From positions 1 through 40,928 of the forward strand of contig PBNV01000047.1 of the NCBI GenBank assembly GCA_002723345.1: a stretch of 40,928 bases of DNA, written 5' to 3'. This stretch comes from Rhodospirillaceae bacterium (GTDB lineage Bacteria; Pseudomonadota; Alphaproteobacteria; Rhodospirillales; UBA2165). Below the pieces are notes generated by a model. It saw nothing but the letters and a program-made list of their open reading frames with translations, made no database searches and was not told the DNA's origin. How positions within the stretch are numbered: position 1 is the stretch's first letter; every line of letters begins with the position of its first letter. The translations under genes and the position numbers were made by a program. Below, in pieces: positions 10,523-19,384 of the stretch.

Positions 10523-10783
10523 ATGACCATTGTTACCGGCGCAGCCGCTTATTTTATTATTTGGTGGATCACGCTATTCATGGTTCTGCCCTTTGGCGTC
10601 CAGAGTGATAGGAATGTTCAAGAAGGTAATGACCTCGGCGCCCCAACGAAACACCGGATATTATTCAAAATGGGGATCAACACGATCATCGCGACGGCTT
10701 TGTGGTTGGTGGTATTCATCATCGATGTCTACGACATCATCAGCATTCAGGATCTGACACCGTCCGATAGGCAGGCGTATTGA
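10523..10783 (+). CDS. DUF1467 family small membrane protein
   Basis: The 86-residue product has two hydrophobic helices. The first is about residues 7-26 (YFIIWWITLFMVLPFGV) and the second about residues 55-74. A short polar loop lies between them, with the family-like pattern PFGVQSDRNVQEGNDLGAP. This matches the alphaproteobacterial DUF1467 family, which regularly sits between rnj (or mce) and proS. Its function is unknown. A Shine-Dalgarno-like AAGAGGC precedes the ATG. The stop TGA overlaps a following ATG (TGATG), discussed as the next small ORF. The identification is from family pattern only. Confidence 0.85.
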   Translation: MTIVTGAAAYFIIWWITLFMVLPFGVQSDRNVQEGNDLGAPTKHRILFKMGINTIIATALWLVVFIIDVYDIISIQDLTPSDRQAY

Positions 10784-10908
10784 TGAGGGTGATTGACGGC
10801 CGAGTGCCACCTATTCCATCGAAAACAATCAAAGAATTAAGGGGTACCGGGTTGCATTTCTCGAAAGTGCTCAAAAACCCCCTTCCACAATATAAAACGT
10901 TCCAATGA
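10783..10908 (+). CDS. Possible 41-residue bridging ORF between the DUF1467 gene and tag
   Basis: An ATG overlaps the DUF1467 stop (TGATG), and the frame runs 41 codons to a TGA that overlaps the tag start (ATGA). It therefore fills the gap exactly, with a one-base overlap on the left and the classic four-base overlap on the right. The product starts MRVIDGRVPPIPSKTIKELR, is basic, and has no membrane segment or motif I recognise. There is no strong Shine-Dalgarno, but overlapping genes can be translated by coupling. It may be a real coupling peptide that feeds ribosomes to tag, or chance. I do not recognise it and assign no function. Confidence 0.35.
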   Translation: MRVIDGRVPPIPSKTIKELRGTGLHFSKVLKNPLPQYKTFQ

Positions 10909-11441
10909 CGACATACTGTGATATAGCCCCCGGACACCCGTTTCATGGGCCCTACCACGATAAGGAATACGGTTTTCCAGCCGCCGATGAGGCGATTTTA
11001 TTCGAGCGCCTTTCGCTTGAGATTTTTCAAGCCGGTCTCTCGTGGCTTATCGTTTTGAAGAAACGCGAGGGCTTTAAAATCGCATTCAAAAATTTTGATG
11101 TGGAGAAGGTGGCCGCTTTTACCGACAAGGACGTGGAACGACTTTCAAAGGACACATCCATCATCCGGAACCGAAAAAAAATTGAAGCCACTATTTACAA
11201 TGCACAGCAAGTCATCGCGATTCGAAATAGCCACGGTGGATTCGCCACGTGGATCGAGTGCCATCATCCGCGGTCCAAAGAGGAATGGGTAAAGCTTTTC
11301 AAAAAAACTTTCAAATTTACCGGTGGAGAGATCGTTAATGAGTTTCTGATGAGCATCGGCTATCTTCAAGGTGCGCATCGTTCAGATTGCCCGATTTTTG
11401 AGAAAATCACGGCTATTGTCCCGGCCTGGCAAAAGTCCTAA
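10905..11441 (+). CDS. tag: DNA-3-methyladenine glycosylase I
   Basis: Tag removes 3-methyladenine from alkylated DNA in base excision repair. The 178-residue protein shows the zinc-snap ligands of the family: Cys5, His18 (in YHDKEYG), His158 and Cys162 (in HRSDC). The catalytic Glu39 lies in LEIFQAGLSW, and Trp47 is the base-stacking residue. The helix-hairpin-helix region contains IIRNRKKIEA. The usual Trp two residues after the first Cys is absent (CDIA instead of CGW), and the EWG of the first motif is EYG, a mild divergence. As far as I know, tag is not a standard member of this gene cluster, so it is probably an insertion between the DUF1467 gene and proS. Confidence 0.92.
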   Translation: MTTYCDIAPGHPFHGPYHDKEYGFPAADEAILFERLSLEIFQAGLSWLIVLKKREGFKIAFKNFDVEKVAAFTDKDVERLSKDTSIIRNRKKIEATIYNAQQVIAIRNSHGGFATWIECHHPRSKEEWVKLFKKTFKFTGGEIVNEFLMSIGYLQGAHRSDCPIFEKITAIVPAWQKS

Positions 11442-12010
11442 CAGTGAACGTCATCAACCTTCAATTCATTTACACGTGTTAAAAAAGGAGGTCTGGATTA
11501 ATGGGGAGACCAATGAGCATCTTGCATGGATGGGCCGGGGGCACGCTGGCCGTCTAGAGTATCTGCCATCGGTTGTCTCGTCGGAAGCCAAGGTCACGAT
11601 CTTAAAACGGGACTGCCGGCGGTTATTGCGCAAAAAGGAATGTGCAAATGTCGCTTTCAAACCCGGTGTCGACGTAAGCGAGAACAAAGTTACGGGAACA
11701 TTCTTCACCGGGACAAAAAAATCAAATGTCTTAGGGAGTTCTCCTTCAATCTCAACATTAATATCGCGTAAAAATATGGGTTGTAATCTGAGGAAGTAGG
11801 TGCGGATATGGCCGCAGGCCAAGTGGTGGTAAACGGGCCGAACCTCTATTTTAAAGATCAACGTCTCGACAGTTGAGACCACGCAACTGGCACGTCGCAA
11901 TTCCGAAAAACCCTCATTAGGGGTTAAGCAGCGGAAGCCTCATGGACAGGCTGCCTCCGATTTCATACAGTCCGACCAACAGATAACCTGACACAAGGAT
12001 ACCGGCAGCC
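11442..12010 (+). other. 569-bp gap between tag and proS, no convincing gene
   Basis: No long frame here resembles a family I know. Overlapping frames are open on both strands (one of 144 codons on the minus strand, 11466-11900; one on the plus strand running out of tag to 11799), but none has recognisable motifs, a supported start and a good ribosome-binding site together. A perfect Shine-Dalgarno at 11485-11492 precedes a very short ORF, listed separately. A 6-bp hairpin with a CATTA loop lies at about 11920-11936; it has no T-run on the plus side. A decayed gene is a fair guess. The last bases hold the proS start region. Confidence 0.5.
11485..11557 (+). pseudogene. Perfect Shine-Dalgarno followed by an 18-codon ORF (gene remnant or leader peptide)
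   Basis: AAGGAGGT at 11485-11492 is a full anti-16S match, the best in the window. Eight bases later ATG at 11501 opens MGRPMSILHGWAGGTLAV, then TAG at 11555-11557. Such a strong site before so short a frame suggests the 5' end of a gene broken by mutation, or a translated leader peptide. The same frame has more stops soon after (a TAA about 48 bases on), and neighbouring frames show no family I can name, so I cannot rebuild a product. Confidence 0.3.
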
Positions 12011-13327
12011 ATGCGTATGTCCGAGTTCTTTCTGCCGACCCTGAAAGAAGACCCGTCGGAAGCTCAGATCGTCTCTCACCGGTTTATGCTGCGTGCCGGT
12101 ATGATCCGGCAATCGAGTGCTGGCATCTATTCCTGGCTGCCCATGGGACTCAGGGTATTGAAGAAAATCGAGGGTATTGTTCGACAGGAACAGGACCGCG
12201 CCGGGTGCCAGGAACTACTCATGCCCACCATCCAGTCGGCTGATATCTGGCGGGAAAGCGGTCGCTATGACGATTATGGTAAGGAGATGCTCCGGATTAC
12301 GGACCGCCATGATCGCGAGATGCTTTATGGACCCACCAACGAAGAACTTATTACGGAGATTTTCCGGGAGTCTGTCCGCAGTTACAAAGATCTTCCCAAA
12401 TTGCTGTATCACATTCAGTGGAAATTCCGCGACGAAGTACGTCCCCGCTTTGGTGTTATGCGGGGCCGGGAATTTCTGATGAAGGACAGCTACTCTTTCG
12501 ATTTAGATTTCGCTGGGGCAAAACAGACCTATAACAAGATGTTTGTCTCTTATCTGCGGACGTTTAGCAGGATGGGACTAAAAGCCATCCCCATGGCGGC
12601 CGACTCGGGTCCCATTGGTGGTGACATGAGCCACGAGTTTCTGATCCTCGCTGATACCGGGGAGTCCGAAGTCTTCTGCCACAGGGATATTCTGTCCTTT
12701 GACGTCCCAGGTGACGACGTGGACTACCGCATCGACCAACAGCCGGTGGTTGACAAATGGACCTCCCTGTATGCTGCAACGGATGAAAAACATAATGCGG
12801 CGAGGGAGGAGGAGCTCGGCGAGGAGCTTGTGGCGGCACGAGGGATAGAAGTCGGTCACATTTTCTATTTCGGAACTAAGTATTCCAAAGCTATGAACGC
12901 CGTTGTGGCATCCCCAGACGGTCAGGAAATTCCCGTCGAAATGGGCTCGTATGGCGTAGGTGTGTCCCGCCTTGTCGCGGGCATCATTGAAGCCTCTCAT
13001 GATGACGACGGGATCATCTGGCCAGAACCCGTAGCACCTTTTGGAGCCGGTATTATAAATCTTCGAGCAGGAGACGCATTATGCGATACCACCTGCGAAG
13101 ATCTATATTCCAAACTATCCTCTGCTGGTCTCGATCCGCTCTATGATGATCGGGACGAGAGGGCCGGCGTAAAATTTGCTAATATGGATTTAATCGGTCT
13201 GCCCTGGCAGGTCGTTGTTGGTCCGAGAGGGCTCGAGAATGGGATGGTGGAGATTAAAAGCCGGGCGACAGGCGACAAACAAGAGATGACACCGGACGCG
13301 GTCCTCAACAAACTGATGGCGGTGTAG
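12011..13327 (+). CDS. proS: Proline--tRNA ligase (short alphaproteobacterial type)
   Basis: ProRS charges tRNA-Pro with proline. The 438-residue protein is the short class found in alphaproteobacteria, which lacks the roughly 180-residue cis-editing (INS) domain of E. coli ProRS. Class II motifs are visible: motif 1 region [13 protein letters not shown], motif 2 in [22 protein letters not shown] (key part [12 protein letters not shown], about residues 143-155), and motif 3 [13 protein letters not shown] (about residues 312-324). A C-terminal anticodon-binding domain follows, with [13 protein letters not shown]. The ATG at 12011 fits the family N-terminus [13 protein letters not shown]. lolC/E follows three bases after the stop, so the two are probably co-transcribed. 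Confidence 0.97.
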   Translation: MRMSEFFLPTLKEDPSEAQIVSHRFMLRAGMIRQSSAGIYSWLPMGLRVLKKIEGIVRQEQDRAGCQELLMPTIQSADIWRESGRYDDYGKEMLRITDRHDREMLYGPTNEELITEIFRESVRSYKDLPKLLYHIQWKFRDEVRPRFGVMRGREFLMKDSYSFDLDFAGAKQTYNKMFVSYLRTFSRMGLKAIPMAADSGPIGGDMSHEFLILADTGESEVFCHRDILSFDVPGDDVDYRIDQQPVVDKWTSLYAATDEKHNAAREEELGEELVAARGIEVGHIFYFGTKYSKAMNAVVASPDGQEIPVEMGSYGVGVSRLVAGIIEASHDDDGIIWPEPVAPFGAGIINLRAGDALCDTTCEDLYSKLSSAGLDPLYDDRDERAGVKFANMDLIGLPWQVVVGPRGLENGMVEIKSRATGDKQEMTPDAVLNKLMAV

Positions 13328-13330
13328 GCC

Positions 13331-14575
13331 ATGTTTTCCCCCTTCGAATGGATGGTGGCTATGCGCTACCTCCGCGCCCGAAGGCAGGAGGGGTTTATTT
13401 CGGTTATTGCATGGTTCTCGCTCCTGGGAATCGCGCTCGGGGTTGCCACGTTGATCATTGTAATGTCGGTAATGAACGGCTTCCGCCAGGAATTACTCTC
13501 CCGCATCCTCGGCGTAAATGGCCACCTTAGTGTCTACGGGGTAGAGCGCAGTCTAGCGAACTACGATCGTTTGTCGGGCCAAGTGGCCGCAGTTGAGGGC
13601 GTCGTTAAAGTGACCCCTATGATCGAAGGCCAGGTCATGGCGTCGGCCAATGGCCAAGCCACTGGGGCGCTAGTGCGGGGGTTGAAACCAGCGGATTTGC
13701 GCGCCCGGACGATTTTGGCAGAAAATATCCAATTCGGCGATCTCGAGAATTTTGTGGGCCTTGATAGTGTGTTAATCGGCACGCGACTCGCCCGCAAACT
13801 GAGCCTCAGGGTGGGAGACAAACTCACGCTGATTTCACCAAATGGCAACATTACGGCCTTTGGGACGGTGCCCCGATTGCGGTCCTATAAAATTGCGGCG
13901 TTATTCAAAGTAGGGATGCATGAGTATGACTCCAGTTTCATTTTTATGCCGTTGGCGGCCGCTCAGAAATATTTTAAACTGCCCCGGGCCGTGAATTACC
14001 TGGATGTCGTTATAGCTGAACCCCATGAGGCCCGAGCCACAATGCGAGAAGTTTGGCGCGCCGTTGGTGCCCAAGGCCGTATTTATGATTGGCAGGAATC
14101 CAACTCCAGTTTCTTCAATGCTATCCAAGTGGAGCGGAACGTCATGTTCCTGATTTTGACCCTCATCATCGTGGTAGCAGCCTTCAACATCATTTCCAGC
14201 CTCATTATGTTGGTAAAAGATAAGGGGAGGGACATTGCCATCCTCCGAACCATGGGGGCGACTCGGGGCATGATTATGCGGGTGTTTTTCCTGTCCGGCG
14301 CGAGTGTCGGCATATTTGGCACCTTCGCCGGACTCATCCTCGGTCTCGCATTCGCAGAGAATATCGAAACCATCCGTCATTGGATCCAAACGCTCACCGA
14401 GACAGAACTTTTTGCCGCCGAAATTTACTTCCTCTCCCAATTACCGGCGGAGGTGGATTCCGGCGAAGTGGTCACCGTCGTTATCATGGGCCTGATGTTG
14501 TCATTTCTGGCGACCCTCTATCCGTCTTGGCGGGCGGCGCGACTCGACCCGGTCGAAGCGCTTCGGTACGAGTGA
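13331..14575 (+). CDS. lolC: Lipoprotein-releasing ABC transporter permease (LolC/LolE family)
   Basis: This inner-membrane permease works with LolD to release outer-membrane lipoproteins from the inner membrane to the carrier LolA. The 414-residue protein has the family architecture: an N-terminal membrane helix after FEWMVAMRYLRARRQEGFISVIA (quoted in part), a periplasmic MacB-type domain (about residues 45-260) and three C-terminal FtsX-type helices. DIAILRTMGAT (about residue 300) is the coupling-helix motif that contacts the ATPase. The C-terminus ends PSWRAARLDPVEALRYE, as expected. Only one permease gene is present here, so the transporter may use a homodimer or a second subunit encoded elsewhere; the C versus E label is nominal. 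Confidence 0.93.
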   Translation: MFSPFEWMVAMRYLRARRQEGFISVIAWFSLLGIALGVATLIIVMSVMNGFRQELLSRILGVNGHLSVYGVERSLANYDRLSGQVAAVEGVVKVTPMIEGQVMASANGQATGALVRGLKPADLRARTILAENIQFGDLENFVGLDSVLIGTRLARKLSLRVGDKLTLISPNGNITAFGTVPRLRSYKIAALFKVGMHEYDSSFIFMPLAAAQKYFKLPRAVNYLDVVIAEPHEARATMREVWRAVGAQGRIYDWQESNSSFFNAIQVERNVMFLILTLIIVVAAFNIISSLIMLVKDKGRDIAILRTMGATRGMIMRVFFLSGASVGIFGTFAGLILGLAFAENIETIRHWIQTLTETELFAAEIYFLSQLPAEVDSGEVVTVVIMGLMLSFLATLYPSWRAARLDPVEALRYE

Positions 14576-14581
14576 TGCGGT

Positions 14582-15262
14582 ATGTCTGATCCCGTTCTTG
14601 AATTAAAGGGGCTGCACCAAACATTTACTCAAGGTAATATTCCCCTAAAGGTCCTGCGGGGGGCCGATCTCGAGGTGCGACCCGGCGAGATCGTCGCACT
14701 CGTCGGCCCCTCAGGATCGGGAAAATCAACCCTGCTTCAAATCGCCGGATTGCTGGAAAGGGCTCAACAGGGGGACGTCTTAATCCGGGGTACTTCCACC
14801 AACAATTTACGGGATGACGCCCGAACCCGTATACGTCGCCAAGATCTCGGGTTCGTCTATCAGTACCATCACCTTCTCGCGGAATTTTCCGCCCGCGAAA
14901 ATATTATGCTACCGCAAATGATCGCCGGCGTTGCCAAGGGCGCAGCGCAAAATAAAGCGGATGATCTTTTAACCACTATGGGGCTAAATGATCGTGCGAT
15001 ACACCGACCCGCCCGGCTGTCCGGAGGTGAGCAACAGCGCGTCGCTATCGCGCGAGCCCTGGCCAATAACCCCCGCCTTATCCTAGCTGACGAGCCGACC
15101 GGAAATCTTGATCCGGCCACCGCTGCCCATGTCTTTTCCTTATTGGTGAACCTTGTCAAAAAATCGGGCGTTGCAGCCCTCATCGCAACTCATAATCAGG
15201 ATCTTGCGGCCAAGATGGACCGCGTTGTCAAACTGGGAGGCGGCATGCTGCTGGCCGCCTGA
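14582..15262 (+). CDS. lolD: Lipoprotein-releasing system ATP-binding protein
   Basis: LolD is the ATPase of the lipoprotein release system. The 226-residue protein has all ABC motifs: Walker [10 protein letters not shown] (about residues 42-50), the Q-loop region [18 protein letters not shown], the signature [15 protein letters not shown] (about residues 141-155), Walker [13 protein letters not shown] and the switch His in ATHNQDLA. The Q-loop 'YQYHHLL..F.A.EN' pattern is typical of LolD. It starts six bases after the permease stop. TGA is the stop codon. Confidence 0.96.
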   Translation: MSDPVLELKGLHQTFTQGNIPLKVLRGADLEVRPGEIVALVGPSGSGKSTLLQIAGLLERAQQGDVLIRGTSTNNLRDDARTRIRRQDLGFVYQYHHLLAEFSARENIMLPQMIAGVAKGAAQNKADDLLTTMGLNDRAIHRPARLSGGEQQRVAIARALANNPRLILADEPTGNLDPATAAHVFSLLVNLVKKSGVAALIATHNQDLAAKMDRVVKLGGGMLLAA

Positions 15263-15337
15263 GCCTCTTAACGTTAGCCGAAGATACCTAGACACAAGTG
15301 AGCTTCTTCGAGGACCCCCGAGGCCGTCCCCAGGTCG

Positions 15338-15364
15338 TCCCCAAGTTATTCAGAAACTTGGGGA
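15338..15364 (+). repeat. Perfect 10-bp inverted repeat upstream of dnaE
   Basis: TCCCCAAGTT (15338-15347) pairs exactly with AACTTGGGGA (15355-15364) across a 7-base loop. No T-run follows, so it is not a standard rho-independent terminator. It lies about 64 bases before the dnaE ATG. Just upstream, CGTCCCCA occurs twice (15325-15332 and 15336-15343), so either copy could pair with the TGGGG arm. It could be an mRNA structure, a protein operator or a weak terminator for lolD. Confidence 0.6.
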
Positions 15365-15427
15365 TAAGTCTTACCGATTAAATTTCTGTTGCTGACAGAC
15401 ATCCAAGAATCTGATTTCTTCTGTCCT

Positions 15428-18400
15428 ATGTCTCACGCAGATTTCGTGCATCTCAGGCTGCATACGGCTTATTCCCTCCTCGAAGGGGCCATCAAGGTGA
15501 AAGACGTGGTAGACCAATGCGTCGGCATGAGCATGCCTGCCGTCGCCATGACCGATACGGGCAACCTGTTCGGCGCACTAGAATTCTCCGAAGCCTGCGC
15601 GGAGGCCGGGCTGCAACCGATCATCGGCTGCCAGTTGGGCGTGGCGCCGTTCCAGCCCGGAGCGGCTGGGGATCAAAAACTCAGAGCGCAGAACGCCTCC
15701 GCGGAGGGCCATCTGGTAGTTCCGGACCAGATCGTGCTTTTGGCGCAAAATGAGACTGGATACGCCAACCTGCTTCAACTCGTGAGTCTCTATCACCTAG
15801 AGCCAGATGAATACGGCGTTAACCAGGTAACCCTTGCACAGTTGCGGCAATTCGGCGAGGGTTTGATTGCCTTTACTGGGGGGCCCCAAGGTGGCATTGG
15901 CCGCTTACTGGGAGAGGGTCAATCCTCGCATGCAGAACAGCTCTTAAGGTCCCTTAAGGATATTTTTCCCGACCGGTTATATGTAGAACTGATGAGGCAT
16001 GGACTGGATATAGAGCGCCAGATTGAACCAGACCTTGTGAATTTCGCCTACGACCACGATCTCCCACTGGTTGCCACCAACGAGTGTTTTTTCGTTTCAT
16101 CTGATATGTATGAAGCCCATGATGCTCTAATCTGTATCGCAGAGGGCGCGTATGTCAGCCAGACAGGCCGGCGCCGCTTAACGCCGGAACACGGGTTTAA
16201 GTCGCCGCAGGAAATGCGGGCCTTGTTTGCCGACTTGCCTGAAGCCATCGACAACACATTGGTCGTTGCGCAACGGTGCGCGATCAAAACAGAGAGCAGG
16301 GAACCGCTGTTGCCGCCAGCTCCTAAAGGCGATGGTGGCACCAGCCTCAGCGACTCCAACGTTCTAGAGACACTAGCCAGCGAAGGGCTTGATAAGCGGA
16401 TAGAGAGAGATATTGCGCCGGGCTGTAACACAACTGAGCGTGAAGAGCGCGCCAAACCCTATCGGCAAAGACTCTCCTATGAGCTCGGCGTTATAAAAGA
16501 TATGGGTTTTTCCGGCTATTTCATCATTGTTGCGGACTTTATCCGGTGGGCAAAAGAGCAGGGGATACCAGTGGGGCCGGGCCGAGGATCAGGAGCCGGA
16601 TCGGTCGTCGCATGGGCGCTGACCATCACCGATCTTGACCCCCTGCGGTTTGGTCTGCTGTTTGAACGTTTCCTCAATCCGGAACGCGTCTCTATGCCGG
16701 ACTTTGACATCGATTTTTGTCAGGACCGGCGCGACGAAGTGATCCGCTATGTGCAACAGAAATACGGATCTGACCGGGTCGCACAGATTATTACTTTTGG
16801 GACATTACAGCCTCGCGCGGCGCTACGGGATGTTGGCCGCGTCCTACAAATGCCGTATCCGCAAGTGGACCGAATTTGCAAGCTTGTGCCCAACAATCCC
16901 GCGGCCCCAGTGACACTCCAGGAGGCGATTGATGGGGAACCGCAACTGCGCCAGGAAATTAAGGACGACGAGACGGTCGCCCGGCTCGTTGAGACAGCAA
17001 AAAAACTGGAGGGATTGTATCGACATGCTTCCACCCATGCGGCGGGGGTTGTTATTGGTGATCGGCCCCTGGCCGACCTGATACCACTTTACCGAGACCC
17101 TAGGTCCGAAATGCCGGTCACACAATTTGCCATGAAATGGGCCGAGGCTGCTGGTCTCGTAAAGTTTGACTTCCTGGGATTGAAAACTCTCACGGTGTTG
17201 TCGACCGCCGTTGAACTGCTCAGGCAACGGGGCATCGCTCTTGACATTGATCATTTGCCGCTCGATGACCAACCAACTTTTGAAATGTTGGGGAGCGGCG
17301 ACAGCACTGGTGTGTTTCAGCTGGAAAGCTCTGGCATGAGGGATATCCTTCGTAATCTAAAACCGGACAGTTTCGAGGACATTATCGCCATCGTGGCGCT
17401 CTACCGCCCTGGACCTATGGATAATATTCCGGCCTATATTCGAAGGAAACATGGGGAAGAAGAACCCGACTATCTCTATCCCAGCTTGGAACCAATCCTC
17501 AAAGAAACTTATGGTATAATGATCTACCAAGAGCAGGTCATGCAGATAGCCCAGGAACTGGCCGGTTACACATTAGGCGGCGCGGACCTTCTTAGACGTG
17601 CTATGGGCAAAAAAATCAAAGCCGAAATGGACGCCCAGCGGGAGACATTTGTCAGTGGCTCCGTGGAACGTAAAGTGCCGGATAAAAAAGCATCCGATAT
17701 CTTTGATCAGGTCGCTAAGTTTGCTGGGTACGGGTTCAATAAATCGCACGCCGCGGCTTATGCGCTAATTGCCTATCAGACGGCCTATCTCAAGGCGAAT
17801 TATCCGGTCGAGTTCCTAGCAGCCTCCATGACACTTGATCTGCACAACACAGACAAGCTCAACACCTTCAAACAGGAACTGGACCGACTGCAGATCAAAC
17901 TACAACCTCCTGACGTAAACTCCTCTTTGGCAGTTTTTTCAGTTGAACAGACCGCTGAAGGGATACCGGATGGCCCCGGTCGCGTGGTCGAAAACAAAGA
18001 CGAGAATGGTAAGGAACTAGCCGTCCGATATGCTTTAGCGGCACTCAAAAATGTTGGACAGGTTGCGATGGAGAATTTAGTGGCCCAGCGGGCTGAAAAT
18101 GGGCCCTTTGCGGACATCCAAGATTTCGCGAACCGTCTGGACAGCAAGACAATTAATAAACGGCAGCTTGAAAACCTCATTCGCGCGGGTGCTCTTGACT
18201 CCCTGGACCCGAATCGGAGGCAGCTCCACGAAGGTGTAGAGATGATCATGCGTCAGGCTGGTGCGGTTCAACAGGAAAAGAACAGCGATCAAATCGGCTT
18301 ATTCGGCGCAGATGAAACCCTTGCCGTACCGGTGGTTCTTCCTGAGATTACCGATTGGTTGCCAATGGACCGTCTTAAGGAAGAATTCGACGCGATCGGG

Positions 18401-18997
18401 TTTTATTTGTCGGCCCATCCACTTGATGCCTATTCAAAGGGATTGGAGCGCCTACGTGTCACGGAATTTGCTAAAGTGGCTCTTTCTGGCGTCTCCGGCC
18501 CGGTAAAACTCGCCGGCGCCGTCATCAGTAAAACCGAACGTACCTCCCAGAAGGGGAATAAATACGCTTTTGTACAAATGTCGGATCCCTCTGGGGTCTA
18601 TGAGATTACCGTTTTTTCAGACCAACTCTCGGCCCATCGGGAAATATTAGAGGCTGGCAGGATGCTCTTTATCAAGGCTGCGGCTCAATTTGAAGGGCAG
18701 ACAGTTCGACTTACCGCCCAGGGCATCCAGCTCTTGGATACGGCCACCAATGCAACGAGCACCGGTCTCAAGGTCTACGTGGAGGGCGCTGCTCCATTGG
18801 GGTCGTTAAGGGATATTCTGGAGCGAGAGGGCGCAGGTATAGGGGAGGTGATGGTGGTGTCCCGTATTGGCCTGAACACCGATGCGGCCGCGGCCACCGA
18901 GGTCGAGACCCGCCTGGGTAGAAGATACAAGGTCTCGACTGGTTTGGCCCAGGCCATAAAAGCCATTCCCGGCGTAGATGAGGTTAGGGAAATTTAA
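15428..18997 (+). CDS. dnaE: DNA polymerase III subunit alpha
   Basis: DnaE is the replicative DNA polymerase subunit. From the ATG at 15428 it has 1189 residues, a normal length. The N-terminal PHP domain begins HADFVHLRLHTAYSLLEGAI. The polymerase core shows GPGRGSGAGSVVAWAL (about residue 385) and the catalytic aspartates in PDFDIDFCQDRR (about residue 425). Later come ELGVIKDMGFSGYFIIVADF, the AGYGFNKSHAAAYALIAYQT segment and a C-terminal OB-fold region (KLAGAVISKTERTSQKGNKY). The frame is open upstream to a TTG at 15389, but the 13 extra residues are not family-like, so the ATG is preferred although it lacks a clear Shine-Dalgarno. The stop is TAA. Confidence 0.96.
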   Translation: MSHADFVHLRLHTAYSLLEGAIKVKDVVDQCVGMSMPAVAMTDTGNLFGALEFSEACAEAGLQPIIGCQLGVAPFQPGAAGDQKLRAQNASAEGHLVVPDQIVLLAQNETGYANLLQLVSLYHLEPDEYGVNQVTLAQLRQFGEGLIAFTGGPQGGIGRLLGEGQSSHAEQLLRSLKDIFPDRLYVELMRHGLDIERQIEPDLVNFAYDHDLPLVATNECFFVSSDMYEAHDALICIAEGAYVSQTGRRRLTPEHGFKSPQEMRALFADLPEAIDNTLVVAQRCAIKTESREPLLPPAPKGDGGTSLSDSNVLETLASEGLDKRIERDIAPGCNTTEREERAKPYRQRLSYELGVIKDMGFSGYFIIVADFIRWAKEQGIPVGPGRGSGAGSVVAWALTITDLDPLRFGLLFERFLNPERVSMPDFDIDFCQDRRDEVIRYVQQKYGSDRVAQIITFGTLQPRAALRDVGRVLQMPYPQVDRICKLVPNNPAAPVTLQEAIDGEPQLRQEIKDDETVARLVETAKKLEGLYRHASTHAAGVVIGDRPLADLIPLYRDPRSEMPVTQFAMKWAEAAGLVKFDFLGLKTLTVLSTAVELLRQRGIALDIDHLPLDDQPTFEMLGSGDSTGVFQLESSGMRDILRNLKPDSFEDIIAIVALYRPGPMDNIPAYIRRKHGEEEPDYLYPSLEPILKETYGIMIYQEQVMQIAQELAGYTLGGADLLRRAMGKKIKAEMDAQRETFVSGSVERKVPDKKASDIFDQVAKFAGYGFNKSHAAAYALIAYQTAYLKANYPVEFLAASMTLDLHNTDKLNTFKQELDRLQIKLQPPDVNSSLAVFSVEQTAEGIPDGPGRVVENKDENGKELAVRYALAALKNVGQVAMENLVAQRAENGPFADIQDFANRLDSKTINKRQLENLIRAGALDSLDPNRRQLHEGVEMIMRQAGAVQQEKNSDQIGLFGADETLAVPVVLPEITDWLPMDRLKEEFDAIGFYLSAHPLDAYSKGLERLRVTEFAKVALSGVSGPVKLAGAVISKTERTSQKGNKYAFVQMSDPSGVYEITVFSDQLSAHREILEAGRMLFIKAAAQFEGQTVRLTAQGIQLLDTATNATSTGLKVYVEGAAPLGSLRDILEREGAGIGEVMVVSRIGLNTDAAAATEVETRLGRRYKVSTGLAQAIKAIPGVDEVREI

Positions 18998-19384
18998 CTT
19001 TAAAACCCGTCAAAGAAATACAGGCTTGGCGATATCCTTCTCCTAACCCTTTAGACGAATTCCTACTAAAATCTGTCTCTAGTCGGTGAGTTAAATCTTA
19101 CTCATCCCACTGTTGAAATAACAATGTGCCTTACCCGCACGCTTTTACACCGGCAGCGACTCGTAGCTCCGGACCAGTAAAGCTGCACCCCGAATTTATA
19201 GGGGTGCGCCTGCACCTGTGGGGTACCGTTTATGTGCTTGCATCAGAACGGTATTGAGCCTAAAACCCGGCTATCCCACACGCGGACTTTGCGGTCGTGG
19301 CGCGGTTTCGCCTATGCATCGCTCCGGTGTTTCCGTATGGAAATGACTTGTCCGTGGAGGTATAACCGGAGAAGGAAGAAAAAG
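18998..19384 (+). promoter_or_regulatory. 387-bp intergenic region with a structured rpsB leader
   Basis: This stretch contains no gene but is rich in inverted repeats close to rpsB. GCACCCC (19185-19191) pairs with GGGGTGC (19201-19207). GGTGC (19203-19207) can instead pair with GCACC (19212-19216) across GCCT, so the two hairpins exclude each other. A further hairpin joins CCAC/CGC (19276-19283) to GCG/GTGG (19291-19300). E. coli and other bacteria autoregulate rpsB-tsf through ribosomal protein S2 binding the leader; a similar role here is an inference. GGAGAAGGA just before 19385 is the rpsB ribosome-binding site. I could not find a confident promoter. Confidence 0.5.

Noticed and set aside
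11466..11900. A 144-codon minus-strand frame between tag and proS
   Set aside because: No family resemblance, no good ribosome-binding site, biased composition, and overlapping open frames on the other strand. It looks like a chance frame.
11920..11936. Hairpin AACCCT-CATTA-GGGGTT as a terminator
   Set aside because: The stem is short with a wobble pair, and no T-run follows on the plus strand. A T-run exists only in the minus direction, where no gene needs it.
15389..15427. TTG start for dnaE
   Set aside because: The 13 extra residues are not family-like, and the DnaE N-terminus starts at the ATG at 15428.
19232..19384. A 51-codon N-terminal extension of rpsB
   Set aside because: The extra residues are basic and leader-derived, while the S2 signature starts exactly at 19385 behind a strong Shine-Dalgarno.
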